A DNA stretch of 20,895 nucleotides from Lachnospiraceae bacterium (GTDB taxonomy: Bacteria > Bacillota > Clostridia > Lachnospirales > Lachnospiraceae), in NCBI GenBank assembly GCA_004556655.1, contig SFGF01000066.1, positions 1 through 20,895 on the forward strand, written 5' to 3'. A program made the position numbers and the translations under genes. The notes below the pieces were generated by a model, which made no database searches, was not told where the DNA came from, and worked only from the letters and a program-made list of their open reading frames with translations. Shown here piece by piece: positions 13,970-20,895 of this stretch (position 1 is the stretch's first letter; every line of letters starts with the position of its first letter).

Positions 13970-14032
13970 CCGAAATTTGTAATTACAGTGTCTAAAAAGC
14001 ATTAAATTGAACTTGAAAAACACTTTACGTAA

Positions 14033-14437
14033 TCACTTCGATTCAAGCATACAGTTAATACGATCTACAAATCGGTCAGAAATAAACGCACCGGATTCTA
14101 TATGCACTTTTCCGTTTTCCAACAAGAGTGTCATAGCGTCACTGTTTTGTTTTATATCTTTTATATCCGCAAAACGATATTTGATTTTTCTGCCAAACAT
14201 TGTACTGTATACAAATTCGTCGTCATTTATCATCTCGGCCCACTGATTTTTCCAACATAATATGGCGGCAACACCAAAACCCAAACAGATAACAGCCCCA
14301 ATGATACATCCTATCATAAAGATCATAGAATAAGAAAAAACGGTAAAACTCAACACAACACACACAATACTGACTACCAGGAACAGGGCACCCAAGCCAC
14401 ACACCCAGTTTGGTAAATACATATCTTTCTTTTGCAT
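14033..14437 (-). CDS. Small two-helix membrane protein with PH-like C-terminal domain
   Basis: A 134-residue protein. Two transmembrane helices fill residues ~11-63 (LGALFLVVSIVCVVLSF and IFMIGCIIGAVICLGFGVAA). A cytoplasmic part of about 65 residues follows with alternating strands and a final helix (VYSTMFGRKIKYRFADIKDI, then LLLENGKVHIES), like the small bacterial PH/YdbT-type membrane proteins. No function is known. GGAGAG lies 5 bases before the ATG, and the gene begins 22 bases after the rRNA methyltransferase gene, so they are probably one operon without an obvious functional link. Confidence 0.7.
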   Translation of the reverse strand: MQKKDMYLPNWVCGLGALFLVVSIVCVVLSFTVFSYSMIFMIGCIIGAVICLGFGVAAILCWKNQWAEMINDDEFVYSTMFGRKIKYRFADIKDIKQNSDAMTLLLENGKVHIESGAFISDRFVDRINCMLESK

Positions 14438-14459
14438 TTTTCACTCTCCTTTTTCTAGC

Positions 14460-15851
14460 CTATGATGACCTCGACAACAGTACCACAGTCTCACAATGAA
14501 CACTTTGACTGAACTGATCCACGCACACAGCCTTAACCACCCGGTATCCGTTCGCCAAAAACACCTCCAGATCCCGTGCCAGACTGGTGGGCTTACAGGA
14601 TATATAAACCAGATTCTCCACACCATACTGGATGATTTTGGGAAGTGCTTTCGGATGGATACCATCCCGGGGTGGATCCAGCACAATATAATCCGGCTTT
14701 TCCTGAATCTCATCCAATACTTTCAGCACATCGCCGGCAATAAACTCACAGTTATCGATCCCATTTCGTTTTGCATTTTCCCGTGCAGCTTCTACCGCCT
14801 CCTCCACAATCTCCACACCGATCACTTTCTTTGCCACAGAAGCTAATATCTGGGAAATAGTTCCCGTTCCGCTATAAAGATCAAAAACTGTCATATCCTT
14901 TGTATCACCGATGTATTCTCTCGCAGTTGAATACAATATCTCTGCTCCCAGAGAATTTGGCTGAAAAAAGGAAAATGGTGTAATCTTAAACTTCAGTCCC
15001 AGGATTTCTTCGTAAAAAAAGTCCTGACCATACAGAATCCGAGTCTCATCGCTCTGCACCATATCCGCCAGAGAATCATTCAGAATATGAAGAATTCCCA
15101 CAATCTTTCCTTCTAATGGAAGCTGCAAAAGGCGCTCCACAAGTTTTGTCAGATTCGGCTCCAACTGTGTGGTAGTGACAAGATTTACAAGGATTTCTCC
15201 GGTAGTATTACCCCGACGAAGAAGAAGATGTCTCAGATACCCTGTATGCTGCATTTTGTGATAGTAGGTAAATCCCTGTTCCCGGCAATATTCCAACACA
15301 CAGTTCAGGATTTTTGTCAGATCCTCATGTACCAGCTTACAATCCACCGCATCCAGAACATCATAGGTACTCCCTTTTTTATGTAAACCAAGGGTCAGAG
15401 GGCCTCCTTTTTCAGCATCTCCAAAAGAAAACTCCATCTTATTTCGATAAGCAAACTCCATGGGACTTCCTTTGATTCCTTCAAACAGATAGTCCGGATT
15501 CCCCTCTGGATCGACCTGTCCTCCTCTTTTTATGGCATCATCCAAAAGCTCCCTGATCTGGTTCTTCTTCATATTCAGCTGCGCCTGATAGTCCATGGTC
15601 TGATACATACAGCCGCCGCACTGAGGAAAGATAGAACATACCGGCTCTCTGGTCTCAAGAGGAGATCTTTCCAGAACCTCCAGAAGTCTTCCTTCTACCC
15701 TTCCGCTTCTTTTTTTATTGATCATAAAACGGATTTTTTGACCAGGCATTCCATTTTTTACCGTAACGTTCTGCCCATCGATCAGCACTCTCCCTTTATT
15801 AGGAAAATCAACTTTTTCAATAACGCCTTCGTAAATCTCGCCTTTTTTCAC
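14460..15851 (-). CDS. rlmD: 23S rRNA (uracil-5-)-methyltransferase, RlmD/RlmCD type
   Basis: A 463-residue TrmA/RumA-family enzyme that places 5-methyluridine in 23S rRNA using S-adenosylmethionine. An N-terminal TRAM RNA-binding domain (to ~60) is followed by the Fe-S cluster cysteines CSIFPQCGGC (C72, C78, C81, with a fourth near 170). The SAM site FDLYSGTGT, the LDPPRDG motif, the catalytic cysteine in YISCKPTSLARD and the base Glu in HCETVVLLSR are all present. In Firmicutes one such enzyme often modifies both U747 and U1939; which applies here cannot be seen. The start is GTG at 15851, with AGAGG 8 bases upstream; a TTG two codons earlier is too close to the ribosome site. Confidence 0.92.
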   Translation of the reverse strand: MKKGEIYEGVIEKVDFPNKGRVLIDGQNVTVKNGMPGQKIRFMINKKRSGRVEGRLLEVLERSPLETREPVCSIFPQCGGCMYQTMDYQAQLNMKKNQIRELLDDAIKRGGQVDPEGNPDYLFEGIKGSPMEFAYRNKMEFSFGDAEKGGPLTLGLHKKGSTYDVLDAVDCKLVHEDLTKILNCVLEYCREQGFTYYHKMQHTGYLRHLLLRRGNTTGEILVNLVTTTQLEPNLTKLVERLLQLPLEGKIVGILHILNDSLADMVQSDETRILYGQDFFYEEILGLKFKITPFSFFQPNSLGAEILYSTAREYIGDTKDMTVFDLYSGTGTISQILASVAKKVIGVEIVEEAVEAARENAKRNGIDNCEFIAGDVLKVLDEIQEKPDYIVLDPPRDGIHPKALPKIIQYGVENLVYISCKPTSLARDLEVFLANGYRVVKAVCVDQFSQSVHCETVVLLSRSS

Positions 15852-15902
15852 ACTCAATACCTCTATATCTGTTATTTGTTAAAAATTGCTTATATGCTAA
15901 AG

Positions 15903-15935
15903 AAAGCTCCGGGGTTTCCTCCGAAGCTTTTCTTT
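15903..15935 (-). terminator. Terminator of the acidic-tail membrane protein gene
   Basis: Arms AAAGCT (15903-15908) and AGCTTT (15925-15930) with an inner CGG/CCG pairing form a hairpin; the minus strand then reads CTTT. It lies about 10 bases after the stop of the acidic-tail protein gene and separates it from rlmD. Confidence 0.6.
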
Positions 15936-15940
15936 CTTTT

Positions 15941-16174
15941 TTAGTTTTCTTCTCCGTCTTCATCCTCGAAATAATCATCGAAATCGTCATCAAAATCATC
16001 TTCGAAATCTTCCAGATAATCCGGTGTGAAGAAACGATATACTGCATATGCAATACCGGCAACTGCTGCAACTGCACCGATCACTGCTAATACCCAAAGA
16101 ATTGTACTCTTACATTTTTCTTCTTCTTTTTCTTTTTTCTGCAGTAAAGCCATCAATTCATCAATTTTATTCAT
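15941..16174 (-). CDS. Small single-span membrane protein with acidic tail
   Basis: A protein of about 77 residues. A short charged N-terminus with a coiled-coil look (MNKIDELMALLQKKEKEEEK) precedes one transmembrane helix (ILWVLAVIGAVAAVAGIAYAV). The tail is almost only Asp, Glu and Phe/Tyr, with FEDDFDDDFDDYFEDEDGEE. The function is unknown. The acidic tail most likely faces the cytoplasm or the envelope surface as a binding patch, but orientation cannot be told. The ATG at 16174 and a GTG at 16183 share the same GAGAGG; the spacing is long for the ATG and short for the GTG, so the start is uncertain. Confidence 0.7.
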   Translation of the reverse strand: MNKIDELMALLQKKEKEEEKCKSTILWVLAVIGAVAAVAGIAYAVYRFFTPDYLEDFEDDFDDDFDDYFEDEDGEEN

Positions 16175-16206
16175 ATCGAACACCGTCCTCTCATAAAACT
16201 ATTGTT

Positions 16207-16215
16207 ATTATACCA
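16207..16215 (-). promoter_or_regulatory. Extended -10 promoter for the acidic-tail protein gene
   Basis: TGGTATAAT on the minus strand, about 33 bases upstream of the ATG. No clear -35 is seen, as is allowed for extended -10 promoters. Confidence 0.55.
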
Positions 16216-16249
16216 CTATCCATATGATTTTACCACAAAAATGTGTGTT

Positions 16250-18475
16250 TTATATTTTTTTTAGCTTTGCAAAAGAGGCAAACATTTTTTTCACCCCGAC
16301 TTTTTCAAAATCCACGGTGACCTCATAATCTTTTCCGCCATCGGTGATGGCAGTGACTGTACCATTACCAAACTTAATATGTCGGACCGTATCTCCCACA
16401 CCATAATTCAGTCCTTCTGATTTTTTCACCTCAAATTTCTTCGGAGAAAATACATTTGTCTGATACGTCTGGCGCAGTCGGGCATAGCTGTCTTTTTTTT
16501 CCGGGATCCGCCCTGTCCTCATATCTTGCGATCCGTTCTCTCTTCCCAGTTCTACAAGTTCCCTCGGGATTTCACGGACAAATCTGGAAACTTTATTATA
16601 CTGGGTTTCTCCACGAATCATCCGTTGCTGTGCAGCAGTCATTGTCAGATTCTTCATGGCACGGGTGATTCCCACATAACAAAGCCGCCTTTCTTCCTCA
16701 AGCTCTTCCGGTCCATCTGCCACGATCGTCATATAACTGGGGAAGATTCCATCCTCCATACCCGCCAGATATACATTTGGAAATTCCAGCCCCTTAGCAC
16801 TGTGAAGTGTCATCAACAGTACCTTATTGTCACTGTCATCTACAGAATCAATATCTGCGATCAGCGCGATTTCCTCAAGAAATTCACTGAGAGAAGATTG
16901 TTCACTGGTCTCTTCATAAGAAACAGCTTTAGAAATCAATTCATCAATATTTTCAATACGTGACCTTGCCTCTTCTGTATTCTCCGCTTCCAGTTCCGCT
17001 ACATATCCGGTTTCTTCAATAATCTTCTGAAGAATCTCCGGCACCGACAGAAAATCCACCTGACTTCTGAACTTCTGAATAAAGTCCACAAATCCTTTGA
17101 TTTTCACTGCTGCCCTGTTCAGAGACGGTATTTGATTCGCCTGCTTTAGCGCATCATAAAAACTGATTTCATTTTCCAGCGCATATACCTGCACTTTTGT
17201 CAGTGTAGTGGCACCGATTCCTCTCTTCGGAACATTGATGATTCTCTGTACCGCCACATCATCTCTTGCATTGTCAATCGTCTTCAGGTAAGCCAGCAGG
17301 TCTTTAATTTCCTTTCTGGCATAGAAATTAACGCCTCCCACCATTTTATAGGGAATATTAGCCATCAGAAATTTTTCTTCAAATAGGCGGGACTGCGCAT
17401 TGGTTCGATATAAAACCGCACAATCTCTATACTCATATTCTCCTTTTCTTACTTTTCCGGCAATATCCCCGGCAACAAACTCTGCTTCCTCAAATCCAGT
17501 CAAAAACTGGCGGAAATGCAGAAGCTGTCCTTCTTCATTAGCCGTCCACAAAGTTTTATCTTTTCTCCCCACATTATTATGGATCACTTCATTGGCCGCA
17601 TTTAGAATATTTTGTGTGGAACGATAATTCTGCTCCAGCTTAATGACCTTTGCCTCCGGAAATACTTTTTCATATCCAAGGATATTGCCGATGTTGGCCC
17701 CACGAAACTTATAGATAGACTGGTCATCATCTCCCACCACGCAAAGATTCTTATATTTGGATGCCAGCAGACTTACAAACTTAAACTGTGCTGTGTTCGT
17801 ATCCTGATATTCATCTACCATAATATAACGAAGCCTGTCCTGATAACTTTCCAACACATCCGGACAATTCTGAAACAGTTCTACGGTTTTTACAATCAGG
17901 TCATCAAAATCCAGTGCGTTGTTCTGTCGAAGCTGCTTTTGATATGCCTCATAAACCCACGCTATTGTCTGCACTTTCCATTCCGGATCAGAAGATGCAT
18001 TCAGCCGATACTCTTCCGGTGAGATCAATTCATCTTTAGCCGATGAGATTGCCGCCATCAATGCCCGTTCCTTATAAAACTTTGTATCAATATTCAGACG
18101 TTTGCAGATATCTTTGATTACTGTCTTCTGATCATCGGTATCATAAATCGTAAAATTATTATCAAAACCCAGCCTGTCTATAAATCTTCTGAGAATCCGG
18201 ACACAACTGGAATGGAAAGTGCTGACCCAAATACTCTCCGAGCCAAAACCCACAATTTTATCCACTCGCTCTCTCATCTCCTGAGCTGCTTTATTTGTAA
18301 ATGTGATTGCCATGATATTCCACGGATTTACTCCTTTTTCTTCAATCAAATAGGCAATTCTGTGAGTCAGAACCCTGGTCTTTCCTGAACCGGCTCCAGC
18401 CAGAATCAGCACAGGTCCCTCTGTATGATAAACAGCCTCCTGCTGCATGGAATTCAAACTATCGTACTTACTCAT
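16250..18475 (-). CDS. pcrA: ATP-dependent DNA helicase PcrA (UvrD/Rep family)
   Basis: A 741-residue superfamily 1A 3'-5' helicase used in replication-fork upkeep, rolling-circle replication and repair. The helicase motifs are complete: GAGSGKT (27-33), FTNKAA, VDEYQDTN, GDDDQSIYKFRGA, NYRSTQNIL, TLHSAKGLEF and YVGITRA. The C-terminus holds the small Tudor-like domain (GDTVRHIKFGNGTVTAI) that contacts RNA polymerase. Length is as usual for PcrA. The start at 18475 (MSKYDSLN) has GGAGAGG 5 bases upstream; the frame is open for 20 more codons, but these overlap the promoter. The gene is divergent from the DUF1836 gene. Confidence 0.96.
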   Translation of the reverse strand: MSKYDSLNSMQQEAVYHTEGPVLILAGAGSGKTRVLTHRIAYLIEEKGVNPWNIMAITFTNKAAQEMRERVDKIVGFGSESIWVSTFHSSCVRILRRFIDRLGFDNNFTIYDTDDQKTVIKDICKRLNIDTKFYKERALMAAISSAKDELISPEEYRLNASSDPEWKVQTIAWVYEAYQKQLRQNNALDFDDLIVKTVELFQNCPDVLESYQDRLRYIMVDEYQDTNTAQFKFVSLLASKYKNLCVVGDDDQSIYKFRGANIGNILGYEKVFPEAKVIKLEQNYRSTQNILNAANEVIHNNVGRKDKTLWTANEEGQLLHFRQFLTGFEEAEFVAGDIAGKVRKGEYEYRDCAVLYRTNAQSRLFEEKFLMANIPYKMVGGVNFYARKEIKDLLAYLKTIDNARDDVAVQRIINVPKRGIGATTLTKVQVYALENEISFYDALKQANQIPSLNRAAVKIKGFVDFIQKFRSQVDFLSVPEILQKIIEETGYVAELEAENTEEARSRIENIDELISKAVSYEETSEQSSLSEFLEEIALIADIDSVDDSDNKVLLMTLHSAKGLEFPNVYLAGMEDGIFPSYMTIVADGPEELEEERRLCYVGITRAMKNLTMTAAQQRMIRGETQYNKVSRFVREIPRELVELGRENGSQDMRTGRIPEKKDSYARLRQTYQTNVFSPKKFEVKKSEGLNYGVGDTVRHIKFGNGTVTAITDGGKDYEVTVDFEKVGVKKMFASFAKLKKI

Positions 18476-18511
18476 ATAATCCTCTCCGTCTGTTTTTTCG
18501 TACATGTGTTC

Positions 18512-18540
18512 ATAATAGCATGGGATAACATGCAAGTCAA
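18512..18540 (-). promoter_or_regulatory. Promoter of pcrA
   Basis: On the minus strand TTGACT (18535-18540), 17-base spacer, TATTAT (18512-18517). Immediately after the -10 lies GAACACATGTAC (18500-18511), which resembles an SOS box with mismatches. Confidence 0.75.
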
Positions 18541-18618
18541 CGTTTCCTTTCCCCGATCTGCAGCCCTTTCTATGTTATATTGTGTGTAAATGCCTTTCAT
18601 CGTGATAGTAAAAAATGA

Positions 18619-18647
18619 TTTACAAATAGTATTAAAAACTATATAAT
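18619..18647 (+). promoter_or_regulatory. Promoter of the DUF1836 gene
   Basis: TTTACA (18619-18624), 17-base spacer, TATAAT (18642-18647), 20 bases before the ATG. Confidence 0.75.
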
Positions 18648-18667
18648 AGAGGTAATGAGGTGATATA

Positions 18668-19264
18668 ATGACTATTGATACCAATGATATGTTAAACAGT
18701 ATATTAAGCAGCCTCTCCCGCATTGACTATATTAAGCCGGGAGATATTCCGAATATTCCTTTATATATGGATCAGGTTACTACCTTTATGGATGCGCAGC
18801 TTTCTGCTTCCAAGCGATACGAGAGTGATAAGATTCTGACGAAAACTATGATCAACAACTACGCCAAGAATGATCTGCTCCCTCCCCCTACGAAAAAGAA
18901 GTATTCAAAAGAACATTTGCTGCTGCTTGTATTTATTTACTATTTTAAAAACCTTCTTACGATCACAGATATACAGGCTCTCCTGAAACCTATTACTGAC
19001 AAATATTTTCAGGATTCTGACAGTCTGACTCTGGAAGATATTTACAATGAAGTATTTCGGCTGGAAAAATCTCAGATTGATGTTCTGAAAGAAGATATCA
19101 GCAACCGATATCATCTTTCCCGTGAGACTTTTTCCGATGCTCCTGAAGAAGATCAGGAGTTTTTGAAAACTTTCTCTTTTATCTGTCTGCTTAGTTTTGA
19201 TGTATATGTAAAGAAGCAGATTATTGAAAAACTGATTGATCAGATGAACCCACCCCAAAAATAA
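18668..19264 (+). CDS. DUF1836 family protein, MerR-like DNA-binding candidate
   Basis: A 198-residue soluble protein of the DUF1836 family, common in Firmicutes and of unknown role. Its first half has a MerR-type helix-turn-helix pattern: IDYIKPGDIPNIPLYMDQVT, then a second helix pair with ILTKTMINNYAKNDLLPPP and the wing-like KKKYSKEHLLLLVFIYYFKN. The C-terminal part is helical and acidic. It is probably a transcription regulator, though no target is known. The ATG has GAGGTGAT just upstream. It is the only plus-strand gene here, divergent from pcrA and convergent with the yerC-type gene, and ends at a shared terminator. Confidence 0.85.
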   Translation: MTIDTNDMLNSILSSLSRIDYIKPGDIPNIPLYMDQVTTFMDAQLSASKRYESDKILTKTMINNYAKNDLLPPPTKKKYSKEHLLLLVFIYYFKNLLTITDIQALLKPITDKYFQDSDSLTLEDIYNEVFRLEKSQIDVLKEDISNRYHLSRETFSDAPEEDQEFLKTFSFICLLSFDVYVKKQIIEKLIDQMNPPQK

Positions 19265-19266
19265 GT

Positions 19267-19307
19267 AAAAAAGAAACAGATCATATCACACGACCTGTTT
19301 CTTTTTT
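19267..19307. terminator. Bidirectional terminator between DUF1836 and yerC-type genes
   Basis: Perfect 13-base arms, AAAAAAGAAACAG (19267-19279) and CTGTTTCTTTTTT (19295-19307), around a 15-base loop. A-run and T-run on opposite sides let it serve both converging genes. Confidence 0.88.
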
Positions 19308-19334
19308 CTATCCTGTTTTCTTTTTGTTCAGCTG

Positions 19335-19628
19335 CTATTCTTTATCTTCCAGTCTGTTAAACACCATCTCATATCCGTCATTTCCATAGGTCAGAGAACG
19401 ATTGACACGACTGATCGTTGCTGTTGAAGCGCCTGTCTTTTCTGAAATCTCCAGATAAGTTTTTTTCTGTCTCAGCATCCTTGCCACTTCAAATCTCTGC
19501 GAAAGTGACATAAGCTCATTGATTGTGCATACGTCTTCAAAAAATGTATAGCACTCTTCTTTGTCTTTTAAACTCAAAATCGCTTCAAATAAATGGTCTA
19601 CAGCCTCTGTATGAATTTTCTTGCTCAT
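19335..19628 (-). CDS. yerC: YerC/YecD family TrpR-like DNA-binding protein
   Basis: A 97-residue protein of the YerC/YecD group, related to the tryptophan repressor fold. The all-helical sequence has a helix-turn-helix in YLEISEKTGASTATISRVNR (about residues 62-81), and the typical CTINELMSLSQRFEVARML stretch. The ligand and targets are not known; the family is named after TrpR only for its fold. The ATG at 19628 has GGAGA 6 bases upstream, so the open upstream stretch is not part of the gene. It has its own promoter overlapping the end of the carboxypeptidase gene. It sits near pcrA, as in Bacillus subtilis. Confidence 0.9.
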   Translation of the reverse strand: MSKKIHTEAVDHLFEAILSLKDKEECYTFFEDVCTINELMSLSQRFEVARMLRQKKTYLEISEKTGASTATISRVNRSLTYGNDGYEMVFNRLEDKE

Positions 19629-19719
19629 AATCTTCTCCTTTTGCACCCCATATTTCCAAATGCATTTTTCGCAGGATATTCTTATGAACCCCTGCACTTT
19701 CATTCGGCTATATGTTACA

Positions 19720-19747
19720 ATTTTAACACATTAAAATAGAAAAGCAA
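19720..19747 (-). promoter_or_regulatory. Promoter of the yerC-type gene
   Basis: On the minus strand TTGCTT (19742-19747), 16-base spacer, TAAAAT (19720-19725), about 90 bases before the start codon. Confidence 0.6.
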
Positions 19748-19752
19748 GTTAT

Positions 19753-20751
19753 TTATAAAACTTTAAGTGTATTTATTTTTACTTTATTTGTGTTTTCCTG
19801 ACACAAATCCTCATCTGCCAAACTCAGCAAAGTCTCTTCCCACACATATTCATTACTTTTCCAGATATCATTCCACTGTCCGGGCGGAACCGGAGACTTT
19901 CCATACCCTGTTTCAATGGTCAGACTGGGAATCCCCAATTTACAAATTGCCCAGTCCTTATATCCTGCCGGATCAAGATTTTTATCATCTTCATTCAGCA
20001 GATACCCTGTTGCTTCGGAAATTTTTCTGCCAAAAGCCAAGGTATCCCTGTATAACTTCCCTTTTTGTCTGAAATACCAGTAAATCACATTTCCCTGCGT
20101 ATGATAACTTATCGTTCTGCAAAATTGCTCTTTTCTGGTAAGGGCAGCCAGTGCCGCTGATTCTCTCTCACATTCCGGACTGGTTCCTTTGTAAAATGCT
20201 GATGCCGGACGTCCAACCGGATCCTGGTACTGCATCCACCCGGCATCAAAATTTCTGTTCAGATCCACACCGTTTCCATTTGCTTTCCAACGAGTAAAAA
20301 ATTGCCTCTCTGTGCTCTCCCCCTCTATCCTGGCAATTTCTTTTACTTGTCTTTTCACACACTCGGTTCGAATTCCCTTTATCCCCATTTGGCTGATCGA
20401 CACTCCATCCGGATTTACCATCGGTATCACATGGACTGCTGCATTTTCCAGTAACTTATCATATTTTATCTGTTGATAGCTTTCTCCGTTTTCCTTGTGT
20501 TTCAAAAATGTCTCTGCCTGCTTCATCACCAAACGGCTGGTAATATACTCTCTTCCATGGATGCTTCCATGAACTAAAATTTTTCTTTTCGCATCCGCAT
20601 TTCCGATTACCACATGCCATACCTGGCGACCATCTGCAGTGTCTGTAAGAGTATCATATCTGATTTCTTCCTGATATCGTCTTTTGAGCACTTTCAGATC
20701 ATTTATCATATTTTCATATGTATAGCATACAGTATTTTGATTGATGAACAT
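19753..20751 (-). CDS. M14 family zinc carboxypeptidase-like peptidase
   Basis: A 332-residue M14 metallopeptidase. Zinc ligands are visible as H65 and E68 in HGSIHGREY and H217 in ISYHTQG; N165-R166 in VDLNRNFD bind the substrate carboxylate, and E280 in LTIETGYG is the general base. The site is complete. Relatives in Firmicutes include gamma-D-glutamyl-meso-diaminopimelate peptidases that act on cell-wall peptides. There is no signal peptide or LysM domain, so it would act inside the cell, for instance on recycled muropeptides; this is inferred. The ATG at 20751 has GGAGAGG upstream, though the spacing is short. The promoter is unclear and may reach into the right terminal repeat. Confidence 0.87.
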   Translation of the reverse strand: MFINQNTVCYTYENMINDLKVLKRRYQEEIRYDTLTDTADGRQVWHVVIGNADAKRKILVHGSIHGREYITSRLVMKQAETFLKHKENGESYQQIKYDKLLENAAVHVIPMVNPDGVSISQMGIKGIRTECVKRQVKEIARIEGESTERQFFTRWKANGNGVDLNRNFDAGWMQYQDPVGRPASAFYKGTSPECERESAALAALTRKEQFCRTISYHTQGNVIYWYFRQKGKLYRDTLAFGRKISEATGYLLNEDDKNLDPAGYKDWAICKLGIPSLTIETGYGKSPVPPGQWNDIWKSNEYVWEETLLSLADEDLCQENTNKVKINTLKVL

Positions 20752-20797
20752 TTTCCTCTCCAATTCTTTTTTCTTATATATTTACCATATGTACAAG

Positions 20798-20895
20798 CTT
20801 GAGTTTCCGCAAACTGTAATTTCAAAATGAATATAGTCTATCAAAGTACCAATCTGCCCAACTTTTGAAAAGATATAGAGTGGCAGCTTTATGAA
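20798..20895. repeat. Right copy of 98-bp terminal inverted repeat
   Basis: Exact reverse complement of bases 1-98. It begins about 46 bases upstream of the start codon of the M14 carboxypeptidase gene, so it may contribute upstream promoter sequence to that gene. Reading outward, an ATG at 20827 opens a 13-codon frame (MNIVYQSTNLPNF) that ends in TGA at 20866; the same frame is then open to the window edge. Nothing more can be assigned. Confidence 0.97.

Noticed and set aside
18476..18535. Longer N-terminus of PcrA
   Set aside because: The extra codons cover the promoter and ribosome site, and the family begins at MSKYDSLN.
20827..20895. Start of a transposase-like gene in the outward direction of the terminal repeat
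   Set aside because: The frame meets a TGA after 13 codons, has no ribosome site, and the residues seen are too few to assign a family.
1..20895. Linear phage or plasmid with inverted termini
   Set aside because: All genes are ordinary chromosomal housekeeping or accessory genes; no replication, capsid, terminase or terminal-protein gene is present.

Overview
The window looks like chromosomal DNA from a low-to-medium GC Clostridia species, most likely Lachnospiraceae. This rests on the gene content (DUF1836 protein, YerC/TrpR-like regulator next to pcrA, TIGR03915/TIGR03916 pair, Mrp with a CsoR-type repressor, small uncharacterised proteins), strong AGGAGG-type ribosome binding sites and sigma-A promoters. 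There is no phage, plasmid or CRISPR signature. All genes but one (DUF1836) lie on the minus strand, so transcription runs mostly from high to low coordinates.

Layout, low to high coordinate: a cytoplasmic BspA-type leucine-rich-repeat protein (100-909); a nuclease-helicase of the DinG/XPD class with a GC-rich repeat element in its leader (1104-3497, element ~3526-3691); an HPr-like protein lacking the active-site histidine (3855-4091); a translationally coupled radical SAM / TIGR03915 DNA-repair pair under a promoter with a perfect Firmicutes SOS box (4374-6459); an operon of a small unknown protein, a His-rich CsoR-type metal-sensing repressor and the Mrp Fe-S ATPase (6611-8113); a GH36-like glycosidase (8189-9811); a hypoxanthine-DNA glycosylase coupled to a small unknown protein and preceded by a YdcZ-type transporter (9947-11163); a MATE exporter, a flavodoxin-like protein and a MarR regulator (11236-13882); a small membrane protein behind an RlmD-type 23S rRNA methyltransferase (14033-15851); a single-span acidic-tail protein (15941-16174); PcrA helicase divergent from DUF1836 (16250-19264); a YerC-type regulator (19335-19628); and an M14 zinc carboxypeptidase (19753-20751).

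DNA repair is the recurring theme: nuclease-helicase, SOS-controlled radical SAM pair, hypoxanthine-DNA glycosylase and PcrA. The best candidate for an under-described system is the SOS-controlled radical SAM / TIGR03915 operon. The other structural surprise is a perfect 98-bp inverted repeat forming both ends of the window. Both ends therefore enter the same repeated sequence in opposite orientation, which is either a large inversion-prone segment or an assembly break at a longer inverted repeat.
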